DNA from: an uncultured Thiotrichales bacterium | GTDB taxonomy: Bacteria; Pseudomonadota; Gammaproteobacteria; CAIRSR01 | DNA: 48,413 bases | Direction of reading: 5' to 3' | Assembly (NCBI GenBank): GCA_903881315.1 | Contig: CAIRSR010000020.1 | Span: 1-48,413, forward strand | Shown here: positions 17,344 through 26,899 of the stretch, in pieces | How the letters are laid out: each line of letters begins with the position of its first letter | How positions within the stretch are numbered: position 1 is the stretch's first letter | Made by a program: the position numbers and the translations under genes | Notes under the pieces: generated by a model | Told to the model about the DNA's origin: nothing | Seen by the model: the letters and a program-made list of their open reading frames with translations, nothing else | The model's database searches: none

Positions 17344-18783
17344 GTGAGTGAACCCAACCAAGCGTTGAATTCCAGAAGTGCCGCGCACCATGCCGCCTGG
17401 AGATTCCTCACGACCCCCATTATCGGTAGGCGTCGTTTTTCTCTGGCAGCGTTTCGATTTGTCACCAATCGTAGTAACGCCATCAAGCAACGCCTCACCA
17501 GTGGCGGGAAGCTATTGTTTGGCGGGATTATCGTTTCTGGGCTTTTGACGATTGATGTCAATAAGACCCCGGCCTACCAGGTCTTCTCGTTACTCTCTGC
17601 CTTACTGCTCATGGCAATTCTCATGAGCCTACGCTTTCGGGCGCGGATAACGATTAGCCGCCCTCTGCCGCACCATGCCACCATCGGCCAACCCGTTGCG
17701 TATACGGTCACGATAATCAACCAAAGCGCAATAGCACAGGATAACCTATTGGTCATGGAGACACTGCCAACGGTTTATCCGACCCTCGCCGAGTTTCAGG
17801 GCAGTGCTGAGCCTCGCGGCAAGCAACGCAATTGGTTTGATCGGCGCGTTGCCTACCATCGTTATCTCTGGCTCCAGAAAAAGAAACAGGGATTTACGAC
17901 GAAGGCCGTGACAATTCCCCGGATGCCAACCAATGGTGTCTGCCGCGTTACACTTACGCTGATGCCAGAGCGGCGCGGTCGCATTGAATTGGTGGGCCTT
18001 ACCCTAATGCGACCCGATCCACTTGGGCTTATCTTGGCCTATCAATTCCACCCACTGCCTGCGACCCTGTTGGTTCTGCCAAAACGTCACCCGTTGCCGC
18101 TCGGTTTTCAGATGCCGGGGACAAGGCATCACCTGCCGGGTGGGGTGCAAAGTTCTGCGGCGCGTGGCGACGCGGAAGAATTCGTTGCCCTACGGGATTA
18201 TCGTGAGGGGGATTCACTGCGGCGGGTCTATTGGCCGGGTCTTGCGAGATACAATAAGCTATTGGTGCGAGAACATCAGAATGAATACTTTACCCGCTAC
18301 GGATTAATCCTCGATACCTTTTCTACGCCGGATCCACAGATATTGGAAGAAGCGGTCTCGCTGGCGGCGAGTTTCGCCACACTAATCGATTGCGGCGATG
18401 CCCTGCTCGATCTGTTATTCGTCGGGGATAAGGCGTATCACTTTACCGCCGGGCGGAGTATTGCGCACCTCGAACAGATCCTAGAGATCCTTGCTTGTGT
18501 TTCTGCCAATACCAGCGAGCCTTTCTCGCGCCTTGCCAACCTCTTATTGTCGCAAGCGGCGGTACTCAGCAGTTGCGTGGTCATCCTGCTCGATTGGGAC
18601 AGTGAGCGCCGCGAATTGCTGCGCCAATTGGATGGGCTTGGTCTTCCCCTGTTGGTATTACTTGTGGTGTTACCGAATCAGCCCGAGATTACGCCGCTCC
18701 CAATCTGGACTCATCCGGCGTCACGTTTGCAGATTGTCCCCTTAGGCAAGGCCGCCGAGGTCTTGGCAAGATTAGCGTTATGA
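17344..18783 (+). CDS. DUF58 domain membrane protein
   Basis: 479 residues from GTG 17344, two bases after the moxR stop. Two N-terminal membrane helices (about residues 55-95: KLLFGGIIVSGLLTI and FSLLSALLLMAILMS) are followed by a periplasmic beta-rich part. The DUF58 signature comes next: EEFVALRDYREGDSLRRVYW, then LVREH. A von Willebrand-A-like domain follows. The longer open frame back to 16999 only overlaps moxR. The stop overlaps the next start (ATGA). DUF58 proteins act with MoxR ATPases on cell-envelope substrates. Confidence 0.88.
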   Translation: MSEPNQALNSRSAAHHAAWRFLTTPIIGRRRFSLAAFRFVTNRSNAIKQRLTSGGKLLFGGIIVSGLLTIDVNKTPAYQVFSLLSALLLMAILMSLRFRARITISRPLPHHATIGQPVAYTVTIINQSAIAQDNLLVMETLPTVYPTLAEFQGSAEPRGKQRNWFDRRVAYHRYLWLQKKKQGFTTKAVTIPRMPTNGVCRVTLTLMPERRGRIELVGLTLMRPDPLGLILAYQFHPLPATLLVLPKRHPLPLGFQMPGTRHHLPGGVQSSAARGDAEEFVALRDYREGDSLRRVYWPGLARYNKLLVREHQNEYFTRYGLILDTFSTPDPQILEEAVSLAASFATLIDCGDALLDLLFVGDKAYHFTAGRSIAHLEQILEILACVSANTSEPFSRLANLLLSQAAVLSSCVVILLDWDSERRELLRQLDGLGLPLLVLLVVLPNQPEITPLPIWTHPASRLQIVPLGKAAEVLARLAL

Positions 18784-20741
18784 ATATCCCATTCCCGTTA
18801 TTATCGGCTGCGTTATTATTTTGGGGTTGGCGCGTCGATCATCCTCTCAGCGCAGTGGTGATGGCGCTACTGCTCGAGGGCAGCCGGTTTATTTCCTGGC
18901 GGTGGCACCCAGCAGACCGTGAGCTATATCGCGTGTCCGATCTCGGTGCGCTCATCCTGGTGGGTTTGGTACTCTATTCGCAGATAACCGGTGAGCGCAC
19001 GCTAAACTCAGTGCTAAATGAGATGCAGATATTTCCCCTGGCCTTCTTTCCGCTCATGCTGGCCCAGGCCTATACCGGCCGGGGCGATTATCCATTAAGT
19101 GGCCTGTTCTATGCCATGCGTGCGCAATCGCCAAACGAGCGGCTCGCCATTCGTTTAGATTATCCGTTCTTTAGCATTTGTCTACTCTCGGCGACGGTGA
19201 GCGCGGAACCATCCCTCTGGTATTATCCAGCCAGTGCGTTACTCATTGCCATAGCCTTGTGGTTACAGCGCCCGAGGCGATACAGTCCCTCTCTGTGGGT
19301 TCTGCTCATGCTATTGGTCGCACTACTGACCGAACAGACACAAAACGGTATCCTCTTCATCAATCAAACCCTCGGCGAGATCCTCAGCGAATGGGCCGCA
19401 CAATCCTTCCAGGGTGAACCAGACCCCTATCAACAGAATACCGTCATTGGCTCGATCGGGCGCATCAAACTAAGAGAAAGGATCCTGTTCCGAGTAGATC
19501 AACCAGCACCCTGGACTGTCCCTTTGTATCTCCGCGAGGGGAGTTACGATCGATTGCTAGGAAATACCTGGCACAGCTCGTCTGCAACCTTACGCACCTT
19601 GCAGATTAGCGAGCCGGTCGGTCATTGGCAATTGCTCGACAATGCGCCAGAAAAGGCCACACTCACCATCCACCAACATTTCACAAAAACCGCCGCACTC
19701 ATTCCAAGCCCCCAGGGTGCGGTGCGCATCGAAGGATTACCCGCACTGACGCTCGGTGTCAATCCATACGGGGTAATTAAGGCCAGCGACCTCGCCGATT
19801 TTGCCAGTTACCGAATTTTTTATAACAAAGAAAACTCGTTTGATGCGCCACCCAGCGCTACCGACAAAATAATCCCCGTGCGAGAAAGGCCCGCGCTCGC
19901 AAAGATCGTTGCTCAATTGCAATTGGCCGGACTGCCAGAACACCAGGTATTAGAACTGTTGTACCGATTCTTTAACGATAACTTCCGCTACTCGCTCATC
20001 CTCACCAACAAGGGGAATACGGATACACCAATCTCGCGTTTCCTGCTCGAGAATCGGGTGGGCCACTGCGAATACTTTGCCACGGCCAGCGTATTACTCC
20101 TGCGCGAGGTTGGGATTCCAGCCCGCTATGTCGTCGGCTATTCCGTTCAAGAAAAAGAAGGCACGCGGCGAATTGTTCGCGCACGTCATGCCCATGCCTG
20201 GGCCTCGGCCTATCTCGATGGGGTGTGGCAGGACGTGGATAATACCCCCTCAACCTGGGCCACCATCGATGAGGAAAACGCCCCGTATTGGAGCGCACTA
20301 ACCGATCTCTGGTCGAGGATGTGGTTTGCAATCGATCAATACAAACATTCCAATGAACCTCAAGCAACCTGGCCCTGGATACTATTGGCCGCTGTACTTT
20401 CTGGAATTATGATCTGGAGAATTTTTCGCGGCACCAGTATTCAAAAGAAAAGTACTGCCATTGACTTGGCCCAGCAATCAAACAGCCAATCACCCTTTAG
20501 CGAAATCGAGGCGCACCTCACCCGTCAGGGTTGGGATCGGGGAATTGGTGAGCCGCTTGGCGTTTGGTTGCGCCGGATAGGGCACAGCGAATTGTTTTCT
20601 TTGTTGGCGCTGCATTACCGCGATCGTTATGATCCGCTGGGTTTATCACCAGACGAAAAACAATGCCTGGTGGATGGGGTAGCAGCGTGGCTGAATAGTA
20701 AGGGCGTTGCCGCGCATAAAAGGCCTGGGGCAGCGGGTTGA
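18780..20741 (+). CDS. Transglutaminase-like membrane protein (TgpA type)
   Basis: 653 residues with the TgpA layout: several N-terminal membrane helices (residues ~5-200), a periplasmic transglutaminase core, one C-terminal helix (WPWILLAAVLSGIMIW, ~535-550) and a cytosolic DUF4129-like tail. The catalytic triad is intact: Cys430 in GHCEYFA, His472 in HAHAWASAY and Asp487 in DVDNTP. In Pseudomonas the homologue is periplasmic and important for growth. It closes the MoxR/DUF58 operon with a four-base overlap. Convergent with the CHAT gene, 53 bases apart. Confidence 0.92.
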   Translation: MNIPFPLLSAALLFWGWRVDHPLSAVVMALLLEGSRFISWRWHPADRELYRVSDLGALILVGLVLYSQITGERTLNSVLNEMQIFPLAFFPLMLAQAYTGRGDYPLSGLFYAMRAQSPNERLAIRLDYPFFSICLLSATVSAEPSLWYYPASALLIAIALWLQRPRRYSPSLWVLLMLLVALLTEQTQNGILFINQTLGEILSEWAAQSFQGEPDPYQQNTVIGSIGRIKLRERILFRVDQPAPWTVPLYLREGSYDRLLGNTWHSSSATLRTLQISEPVGHWQLLDNAPEKATLTIHQHFTKTAALIPSPQGAVRIEGLPALTLGVNPYGVIKASDLADFASYRIFYNKENSFDAPPSATDKIIPVRERPALAKIVAQLQLAGLPEHQVLELLYRFFNDNFRYSLILTNKGNTDTPISRFLLENRVGHCEYFATASVLLLREVGIPARYVVGYSVQEKEGTRRIVRARHAHAWASAYLDGVWQDVDNTPSTWATIDEENAPYWSALTDLWSRMWFAIDQYKHSNEPQATWPWILLAAVLSGIMIWRIFRGTSIQKKSTAIDLAQQSNSQSPFSEIEAHLTRQGWDRGIGEPLGVWLRRIGHSELFSLLALHYRDRYDPLGLSPDEKQCLVDGVAAWLNSKGVAAHKRPGAAG

Positions 20742-20794
20742 TTCGGTTATCCCCCCCCTGTTCTTCGGTTGGTTATATTAAAAGTACCCGACCC

Positions 20795-22927
20795 TCACGC
20801 GAGCGGCAACGCCCTCCCCTGCCCATAAACCCGCACCCCATGCAGCAGGATACCCAAATCCGGCTGCGGCGGAACCCGCTCGGTAAGAATCCTCTCAATC
20901 GCCTGTTCGCTTAAAACGATAAGACCAGAGCCGCGCCAATTATCAAAACACTCCTGGTGCGCATCGCGATTCGCCGCGACCAATCCCCTACCCTGCTGAA
21001 GCAACTCGCTGCGCCGCACAGCAATATCACGCTGTAATGATTCCCACAGGCCTTGGCGAACCAGAATCCCAAACCCACTATCCGCCAATACCTCCGCCTC
21101 CGCGAAATACTCATAAAACAGCGCTTCCTTCTGTTGATGATAAAGAGAAACGAACATCTTGATTAGCCCGCCAAGAAGACTAGCCAATTGATGTTGCTTC
21201 GCCCAATCCGTAACCAGCGCCTGCCTTTGTCGTGTATTGTGCAAATCAACCAATGCCTCAAGCAACGCACGCCGCGCGGCCCGATCGGGGAGCAAGATAA
21301 ACGCCTCCTCTTTTCTCCATAAGAAATTGGCATCGTTTAATATCACTAAAGCCTGCTCGTTCCAGCGTCGCAACAACCCTTGCGGCAAATATCGCCGCAG
21401 GCGCAGCGCAGTATCAGGAAACCAATCCCCACTCGCTATCCGCAATTTAGCAATATACAAAGCCTGATTTAGGGTGCGTACACTCCCAGCTTGGCATGAC
21501 TCCCCCAGCGCTTGATGAAGCAACAGGCTGAATACCGTCATCCACAGATCAGAAATCGGCAAGGTCGCACCAACCAAAGCGGCGACATTGCGTAACAAAA
21601 AGGCCGCGCCAATCCCGAACGGATCGCCATCCGGATCCTCGCGGGTCTGCATTGCAACACAAGCCGCCGCAATAATCTCTTTTGGTTGAGTGCGACAATG
21701 GAGTATAGTCGGTGCATCCAACCAAACGCCTGGTTTGATATTAAGGGTCGTTGACCAAGGATTATGCGGATCAATCCCGCCATGACAACTAAAATGAACA
21801 CGCACCACCGCATGACTGTCGGCAAGATAGTCATAATGAGCCAATGGCTGTAATTGATGCACCTCCTGCCAATAAGAACAGATCGCATCCACCTCACAGC
21901 GCACCATAAAAAGACGCTGGTCGGCATAACCCTTTTCTGAATTCCCATAGCAGCCATTGCCCTCGTAGTACTGTAATCCCAATGCGGGCCCAGGAAGCGG
22001 TGCGTACTCTTTATAGCGCAAGCGCTGACAATACTGTTGATAGAAGATCAGGCCAGGAAAATGATTGATCCGATCCGAAGAGATCGGAAGCCCCTCAGCA
22101 CTTAAGGTCAGTGGCAGCAGATGACTCCCCCCCACCGTAACAAAGGTGAGCCTATTGAGATCAAAAGACGTGGTGGATCTCGAAAGGGCCAATCGTAATG
22201 GTTTCCATAACAAGTCATCTAATTGGTACGCTGCGTCATCCCAAAATCTTGTTAAGCGCTGCTGGTGCGCACCAGTTTTTGATAAAAATAAACCAAACTC
22301 GGCCAGAGAATCGAGAAGGCGTTTCGGGTCAGGCGTTTCTTGCCAGAAAGGTGGCCTATCACGACACAATAACAATAGACCATGCAATGCGGGCAGGGCA
22401 ATCCAGATTATCAACCATTGCCCCTTTTCCAGAGACGCAATCAACTCGTGTAAGGATAATTCCTGGTAAGGCACAGTTAGGTATCGATATTCCTCTAATC
22501 CAGCGACCTCGGCACGGACGCATCGATATTCTACTAGTAAGGTATTATAGTGATGATAAACAATCTCACCGAAAGCACCCTGGCGGCGAATCTCGAGGGC
22601 CTTCAGACGAAGTTGGCGACGAATCTCTTTAAGTTTTTTTACGATCAGAGGAGCCGTTGGCTCAAGGTGGGAATTGTCAATCTCATCAAGCAATAACTGG
22701 CTCAGTTTGCGTCCTTGGATCGCCGAAACAATGGTCGGAATCAGTGCGAAGTCTTGGCGCTGGAGCGCAGACACCAGCCAATTTTTATGAAAGCGCAGAT
22801 AGTCACCGCGTTTCTTGGCGGTAAGTTCGCTACGGCCAAAGGTCGGCGCGTCGAATTCCATGCCAAGCGCCATCTCTTGGCTCGCAGTTCTATACCAAGA
22901 GGAGAACTCGCAATCAGGTTCTAACAA
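20795..22927 (-). CDS. CHAT-domain protease, 3' part of a split TPR-CHAT gene
   Basis: This frame holds a CHAT (caspase HetF associated with TPR) peptidase: catalytic His in VHFSCHGG (residue 382 of the 710-codon frame) and Cys in IIAAACVAMQ (423), followed by DGDPFGIGAAFLLRN and LVGATLPISD as in active CHAT domains. About 250 helical residues follow. The only start is a TTG at 22927, yet homology to the paralogue at 36-38 kb extends upstream in this frame to about 23047 (EFSAAWEDYRAALQISLALP). That part has no start codon. So this is the C-terminal half of one TPR-CHAT protein, cut from the TPR array by a frame change. Whether it is still translated is unclear. Confidence 0.82.
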   Translation of the reverse strand: MLEPDCEFSSWYRTASQEMALGMEFDAPTFGRSELTAKKRGDYLRFHKNWLVSALQRQDFALIPTIVSAIQGRKLSQLLLDEIDNSHLEPTAPLIVKKLKEIRRQLRLKALEIRRQGAFGEIVYHHYNTLLVEYRCVRAEVAGLEEYRYLTVPYQELSLHELIASLEKGQWLIIWIALPALHGLLLLCRDRPPFWQETPDPKRLLDSLAEFGLFLSKTGAHQQRLTRFWDDAAYQLDDLLWKPLRLALSRSTTSFDLNRLTFVTVGGSHLLPLTLSAEGLPISSDRINHFPGLIFYQQYCQRLRYKEYAPLPGPALGLQYYEGNGCYGNSEKGYADQRLFMVRCEVDAICSYWQEVHQLQPLAHYDYLADSHAVVRVHFSCHGGIDPHNPWSTTLNIKPGVWLDAPTILHCRTQPKEIIAAACVAMQTREDPDGDPFGIGAAFLLRNVAALVGATLPISDLWMTVFSLLLHQALGESCQAGSVRTLNQALYIAKLRIASGDWFPDTALRLRRYLPQGLLRRWNEQALVILNDANFLWRKEEAFILLPDRAARRALLEALVDLHNTRQRQALVTDWAKQHQLASLLGGLIKMFVSLYHQQKEALFYEYFAEAEVLADSGFGILVRQGLWESLQRDIAVRRSELLQQGRGLVAANRDAHQECFDNWRGSGLIVLSEQAIERILTERVPPQPDLGILLHGVRVYGQGRALPLA

Positions 22928-24495
22928 TTCACTGGCATTGGCGTAGATCTTAAAGCGTAGGTCATCGTATTCGACAAAGACCCCCTTGGGGAGGGCAAGA
23001 CTAATCTGTAAAGCGGCACGGTAATCCTCCCAGGCGGCGGAAAATTCTGTCGCGTACGATACCTCCCTAATCGCGTAGAATCCCCCATTGCGCGACGCAA
23101 GATGCCACGGTTACTATAAGCAAGAGCAAGATCATTGCCATAGCGAGCCAACCAATGGCTGTACCCCTGCCGCTGAATCGTATTCTTGCGCAAATCCAAG
23201 CGCAACGCAATTGCCATATTATGATCATCAAGCGCAGCAGTAAACTCACCTAACCCACCCTGCAATAGTCCGCGATTGCTGTAGGTAATAGCAAGGTCGT
23301 TTGCATATTGGACAAGCCAAACCACATAATCAGCCGGAGCAATTGCCAAATGGGGACAGAGCGCTTGACGTAATTCAATGGCTGCGTCATAGTCCGTTTT
23401 CGCAGCAAGATAGTTGTCACGACATCCCGTTTGATCAGCGAGGGCCTGACGTAGGCCACCACGATTGCTATAAACACGGGCAAGGTCATTACCGTATTGG
23501 ACAAGCCAATGCTCTAGGCCATGTTTCTCAATAACCAGGGCGCATAGATCCTTGCGAATCAACAAGGCCTCGTCATAATCGCGACACGCGCCCGCAGTGT
23601 CACCCAGGGCGTTACGCAATATGCCGCGATTGTTATAGACGCTCGCAAGCTCATTCGCATATTGTAAAAGCCAATCTTGGCTCCTGACTGGGCTATTGGC
23701 ATGATGTTGACGACTTAGGTGCTGACGCAAGGATTCTCGTATCGTGATAGACTCGTCATAATCCCTGCGACTGCCCGCAGAGTCACCTAAAGCGGTTCGC
23801 AAAAGGCCACGGTTATTGTAAGCGCTGGCCAGCGCATTACCCTCCCGCAACAACCATTTGGAATAGACCACTGGATTATTGGTACGGTGAGGACGAAGCT
23901 GCTCACCAATTCGTATCGCCACGTCGTAGTCGCGGCGACTGGCAGAATAATTACCAGAATCGCGCTTTAGAAGGCCACGGTTGTTATAGGCATGAGCAAG
24001 AACATTACCATATCGCGCAAGCCAGGCAGCGTAGCCAGACGGATTCTTGGTAGGGTCGGGACGTAATCGCTCGCTAATCTTGATAGCGACATGGTAATCC
24101 GCCAAGCTACCCCTGAGGTCGCCTAATGCGTGACGCAGAATGCCACGGTTATTATAAAGCTCGGCAAGATGTTTGCTATTTTTAGCTAACCAATAGGTAT
24201 AATTCGGTAGGTTACTCTTTGGATCCGGACGTAGTTGTTCACGGATGGCAATCGCCGCATCATAATCACGACAGCTAGCGGTACGATGACCGCCATTGTT
24301 ATGCAAAACGCCACGATTATAATAGGCATTGGCGAGGAGATTCACCGCTTGCGCATTATGCAATTCAAAATCAGCAACATTCTTGCGCAACGGCTCAAGT
24401 TGATCAATGAGCGTAGTCCAACATTCGTAGGCCCGCGCCTGATTACCCTGGCGAGTATGGTGAAGCCCTTCATTAAACAATTGGCGAATGATCAT
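22921..24495 (-). CDS. TPR-repeat part of a split TPR-CHAT gene
   Basis: Residues 1-~480 are about eight TPR-like units of ~55-60 residues with the consensus YNNRGLLR.ALGD..G...DYD.AI.IRE.LR and a connecting WL..YGN.LA helix. Such arrays bind partner proteins. After SNRGILRRAMGD the frame runs into a composition unlike the rest (TRLGRYRTRQNFPPPGRIT) and stops at 22921. The true continuation, DYRAALQISLALP, is in the frame of the CHAT gene. One unit has an extra insert (CRDNYLAAKTDYDAAI). The 5' end is preceded by a 222-base gap and a small unknown gene on the same strand. Confidence 0.8.
   Translation of the reverse strand: MIIRQLFNEGLHHTRQGNQARAYECWTTLIDQLEPLRKNVADFELHNAQAVNLLANAYYNRGVLHNNGGHRTASCRDYDAAIAIREQLRPDPKSNLPNYTYWLAKNSKHLAELYNNRGILRHALGDLRGSLADYHVAIKISERLRPDPTKNPSGYAAWLARYGNVLAHAYNNRGLLKRDSGNYSASRRDYDVAIRIGEQLRPHRTNNPVVYSKWLLREGNALASAYNNRGLLRTALGDSAGSRRDYDESITIRESLRQHLSRQHHANSPVRSQDWLLQYANELASVYNNRGILRNALGDTAGACRDYDEALLIRKDLCALVIEKHGLEHWLVQYGNDLARVYSNRGGLRQALADQTGCRDNYLAAKTDYDAAIELRQALCPHLAIAPADYVVWLVQYANDLAITYSNRGLLQGGLGEFTAALDDHNMAIALRLDLRKNTIQRQGYSHWLARYGNDLALAYSNRGILRRAMGDSTRLGRYRTRQNFPPPGRITVPLYRLVLPSPRGSLSNTMTYALRSTPMPVNC
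23048..23082 (-). other. 35-nt insertion that breaks the TPR-CHAT frame
   Basis: Compared with its own TPR units and with the paralogue, the protein should read RRAMG directly into EFSAAWEDYRAAL. Exactly 35 extra nucleotides lie between, which changes frame by two. The insert has imperfectly inverted ends (ATTCTACGCG near one end, CGCGACAGAAT at the other) and a 7-base direct repeat TACGCGA. It could be a tiny mobile palindrome or a slippage product. Confidence 0.55.
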
Positions 24496-24716
24496 TGTCT
24501 ACCAGAATAACAAAAAAGGGTAAACGGATACTTAGGATAAACCTTCTGCTCGGCACCAATAGATTGTCTTGATACAGAAACAAACCCTATCGATAAAACC
24601 GCCAGGAGGTCGGAGAGCAGAGACGGTATCTACGGGGCGAATTGGTGTAATCACCGAGATTCATGGGGGGGGGTTGTAATAAAACCGATCGATGCGCTCC
24701 AGAAAATACGCCACCC

Positions 24717-25226
24717 TCACAGAAAACTTGTGCTGATTTCGCCGCCAAAGAGTATGCGCACTATCAACTCGTGGGGATTTGGCATCTCTAGGCGCAGACG
24801 TACAATATTCTGGCGCAATAATAAGGTATCGTCTATCTCAAACTGTAATTCGAGTAGATCACTGCCACGTAGATCACGCGAATAGAGCTTAACGGGAGAT
24901 TCCATCTTAGGAATAAATAAAACAACCTGTGGTGGTTCTCGGTCGGGAGAAACCTCGGACAATCTCTGGAGTGTAATCGCGAGCAACCCATCCTCCGCAT
25001 TCTGCCTAATCGAACGGATCATCCAAGACAGCGTAGCGGGAATCTCAGGTAACCGGGCGGGGCTCGCATCCGAATCAGTGCCTTGATCTGGCTGTTGTAC
25101 ACCGCGCCGCCCGTGGGGAAGAGCAGAAGGAAACAATTGATCCAAGATTAGCAAAACATCACCCTCGACCTCCCACACAGCCGAGGTGTTTTGTAAATTC
25201 GAGATTTGTGCTGATGCAGCAGCCAT
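24717..25226 (-). CDS. Hypothetical protein upstream of TPR-CHAT
   Basis: 169 residues from ATG 25226 (MAAASAQISNLQNTSAVWEV), with CGGAGA about 12 bases upstream. I do not recognise a family. It looks like a compact soluble alpha/beta protein: WEVEGDVLLILDQLF, a low-complexity charged linker of about 30 residues, then SDLLELQFEIDDTLLLRQN and RLRLEMPNPHELIVRILFGG. There is no signal peptide. It precedes the TPR-CHAT gene on the same strand, 221 bases away, and could be a co-expressed partner or substrate of the protease. That link is inference from position only. Confidence 0.5.
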   Translation of the reverse strand: MAAASAQISNLQNTSAVWEVEGDVLLILDQLFPSALPHGRRGVQQPDQGTDSDASPARLPEIPATLSWMIRSIRQNAEDGLLAITLQRLSEVSPDREPPQVVLFIPKMESPVKLYSRDLRGSDLLELQFEIDDTLLLRQNIVRLRLEMPNPHELIVRILFGGEISTSFL

Positions 25227-25691
25227 GGTGATAGGGTCTCCGGCAGAAATAATCAATGGATAGTAAAAAGCCACAAAACTAACCACGCAGTATAGTTTAT
25301 CGTTACCCAAGAGGCCATAGTAACCCCGGTCTGCGCACCTACAATCCCCGCGCAAGTCTAGTCACCATGTCGCAACCACGAGAGCCCAGCGGCAAACAAT
25401 ATTTCGCACAAACGCTTGACAGGCGCATACCGCAAGCGGTAAGCTCGCTTTCGGCTGGAAGATGCAACAAACCAGAGACCCGTAACGCACAGGCCAGCTC
25501 TCCCCTTGCATCCTCCCTTGGGTGCGAGGGGTTTACCTGTCTCGGATGAGTGGGTTACTGCAATAGAACCGTTGCTTGGGCAAAAACCAAAGATTACGCA
25601 TCCGAGATGCTGTCAATTCCAACGACAAGCGCGTTGAATTCGCCTTGGGGGTATGCTAGATTAGGCTGCTCAGTACAGTTACTCTTAAAGA
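25227..25691. other. Noncoding gap, 465 bases
   Basis: No convincing gene. I see a short palindrome TACCGCAAGCGGTA near 25430, a TTGACA at about 25417 without a good -10, and distant arms CTCGGATG (~25542) and CATCCGAG (~25598) that could close a ~65-base hairpin. The 60-codon ORF at 25367-25549 has no recognisable content. Confidence 0.35.
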
Positions 25692-25721
25692 ATGCTACCC
25701 GAAGTTATCGCAATCATTCAC

Positions 25722-26534
25722 ATGATGATCCGACGCCTGTTTCTTTTGGTGATTATCTTTGCGGTCTCCCTCGCGCCCTGCGCAATATCGGTAAGCAGGG
25801 CGGACTCTCTAGCGGACGAGATCCACAAAAGGGCAGAACAAAGAGATACCGAGGCCGCTGCAACCCTCTGCCGGATGTATTACAATAACGAAATTGCAGC
25901 AAGGGATTATCATGAACCGGATTATCATGAACCAGTGCAATGGTGTAGAAAGGCCGCTGCACAAGGCAGTGCAGAAGCACAATTCTACCTCGGACGCCTA
26001 TATGACGACGGTCATGGTATTGCGCGAGATTACGCGGAAGCAGCAAAATGGTATCGTCGAGCAGCCGCGCAAGGCTTCATTGAAGCAGCGGCCCATCTTG
26101 GTATTTTTTACGACGAAGGCATCGGGGTCGAACAGAATTATGTTGAGTCCGTGAAATGGCTGCGCATGGCCGCCCTACGAGGGAACCCATTGGCCCAATG
26201 TAAATTAGGCATTAACTATTTTCTTGGGAGAGGGGTCGAGAAAGATTATGCAGAGTCCTTAAAATGGACACGCATGGCTGCCGAACAGGGCATGGCCGAG
26301 GCGCAATATAATCTGGGTGAGGCCTATTATAATGGCGAATCAGTCCCGCGTGATTATGCTGAGGCAGATAAATGGTTTAGTGAGGCAGCAAGGCTTGGTT
26401 ATGAACCGGCCAAGAAAGCCCACAAAGATGCTCAGAAACACAATAGCGATATTGCGCGAAGTGGTTATTACTCGGCCACCGCAGTATTGATTGGGATGGT
26501 TGCCCGCACCCTTTTCTTCAGAAGAGGATTCTAG
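25722..26534 (+). CDS. Sel1-repeat protein, exported or membrane-anchored
   Basis: 270 residues from ATG 25722, chosen because MMIRRLFLLVIIFAVSLAP then makes a normal signal or anchor segment; the frame also allows ATG 25692. Four to five Sel1-like repeats follow, with the hallmark AEAQFYLGRLYDDGHGI..DYAEA..WYRRAA, and equivalent units at about residues 85-240. The C-terminus has a short hydrophobic stretch (SATAVLIGMVARTLFF) before RRGF. Sel1 proteins scaffold protein-protein contacts in the envelope or secretion systems. No operon partner is evident; phage genes start 400 bases downstream. Confidence 0.82.
   Translation: MMIRRLFLLVIIFAVSLAPCAISVSRADSLADEIHKRAEQRDTEAAATLCRMYYNNEIAARDYHEPDYHEPVQWCRKAAAQGSAEAQFYLGRLYDDGHGIARDYAEAAKWYRRAAAQGFIEAAAHLGIFYDEGIGVEQNYVESVKWLRMAALRGNPLAQCKLGINYFLGRGVEKDYAESLKWTRMAAEQGMAEAQYNLGEAYYNGESVPRDYAEADKWFSEAARLGYEPAKKAHKDAQKHNSDIARSGYYSATAVLIGMVARTLFFRRGF
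25905..25934 (+). repeat. 15-bp in-frame tandem duplication
   Basis: GATTATCATGAACCG is followed directly by GATTATCATGAACCA, giving DYHEPDYHEP just before the first Sel1 repeat. One mismatch suggests recent slippage. Confidence 0.8.
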
Positions 26535-26739
26535 GCCGTCCAATCGGGCAAATACGCTCGAGAACGCCTGGATAGTCGTGCGTCACGGTCAAAAGGTCTT
26601 CCCTCCTCGGGAAATTCATCGAGAAACAGTACCCACCTTGGCGCCATCGACTGAAGCCCCCATCAACAACCCCCTCCTTTACTACCAGACCAAGCACCCT
26701 GGAGCCCTGCGCCCCTTAAGATTTCTTAACAAAAACCTG

Positions 26740-26768
26740 TTGACAAAGAAAAAACAGTTTCGTAAAAT
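26740..26768 (+). promoter_or_regulatory. Sigma-70-type promoter before the phage tail block
   Basis: A perfect -35 box TTGACA (26740-26745) and -10 box TAAAAT (26763-26768) are separated by the optimal 17 bases. Transcription would begin near 26775, in a stretch without a protein gene, and run into a terminator at 26860-26899. This is the best-matching promoter I found in the window. Confidence 0.75.
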
Positions 26769-26774
26769 TCCTTT

Positions 26775-26899
26775 ACGGTTGGAAGAGTCGGCAACAGAGC
26801 GCCCTTTGCGCCAACTGGCTCTCGTCGCCACGCAAGTCAAAGAGTTTCCCAAATCATCCGCCTCTTCGCGCTAAAGCATTATCGCAAGAGGCTTTTTTT
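26775..26899 (+). ncRNA. Candidate short RNA or attenuated leader (~125 nt)
   Basis: Bounded by the promoter at 26740-26768 and an intrinsic terminator at 26860-26899. The RNA contains a second possible stem around GAGCGCCCTTTGCGCC..GGCTCTC (26795-26823). It could be an independent small RNA, or the 5' leader of the fibre genes with conditional termination. I cannot match it to a known RNA family. Confidence 0.5.
26860..26899 (+). terminator. Intrinsic terminator with T7 tail
   Basis: GCCTCTT (26860-26866) pairs with AAGAGGC (26886-26892); an inner GCG/CGC pair follows after one bulged base, closing a loop of about 12 bases. Seven T residues follow directly. The right arm (AAGAGG) also serves as a good ribosome site for the ATG at 26900, so stem formation would mask that site. 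Confidence 0.75.

Noticed and set aside
25367-25549. 60-codon ORF upstream of the Sel1 gene
   Set aside because: No ribosome site, no recognisable composition, and it overlaps likely regulatory sequence.
26491-26874. 127-codon ORF across the promoter and short-RNA region
   Set aside because: It crosses the promoter and ends inside the terminator stem; low-complexity basic content, no homology visible.
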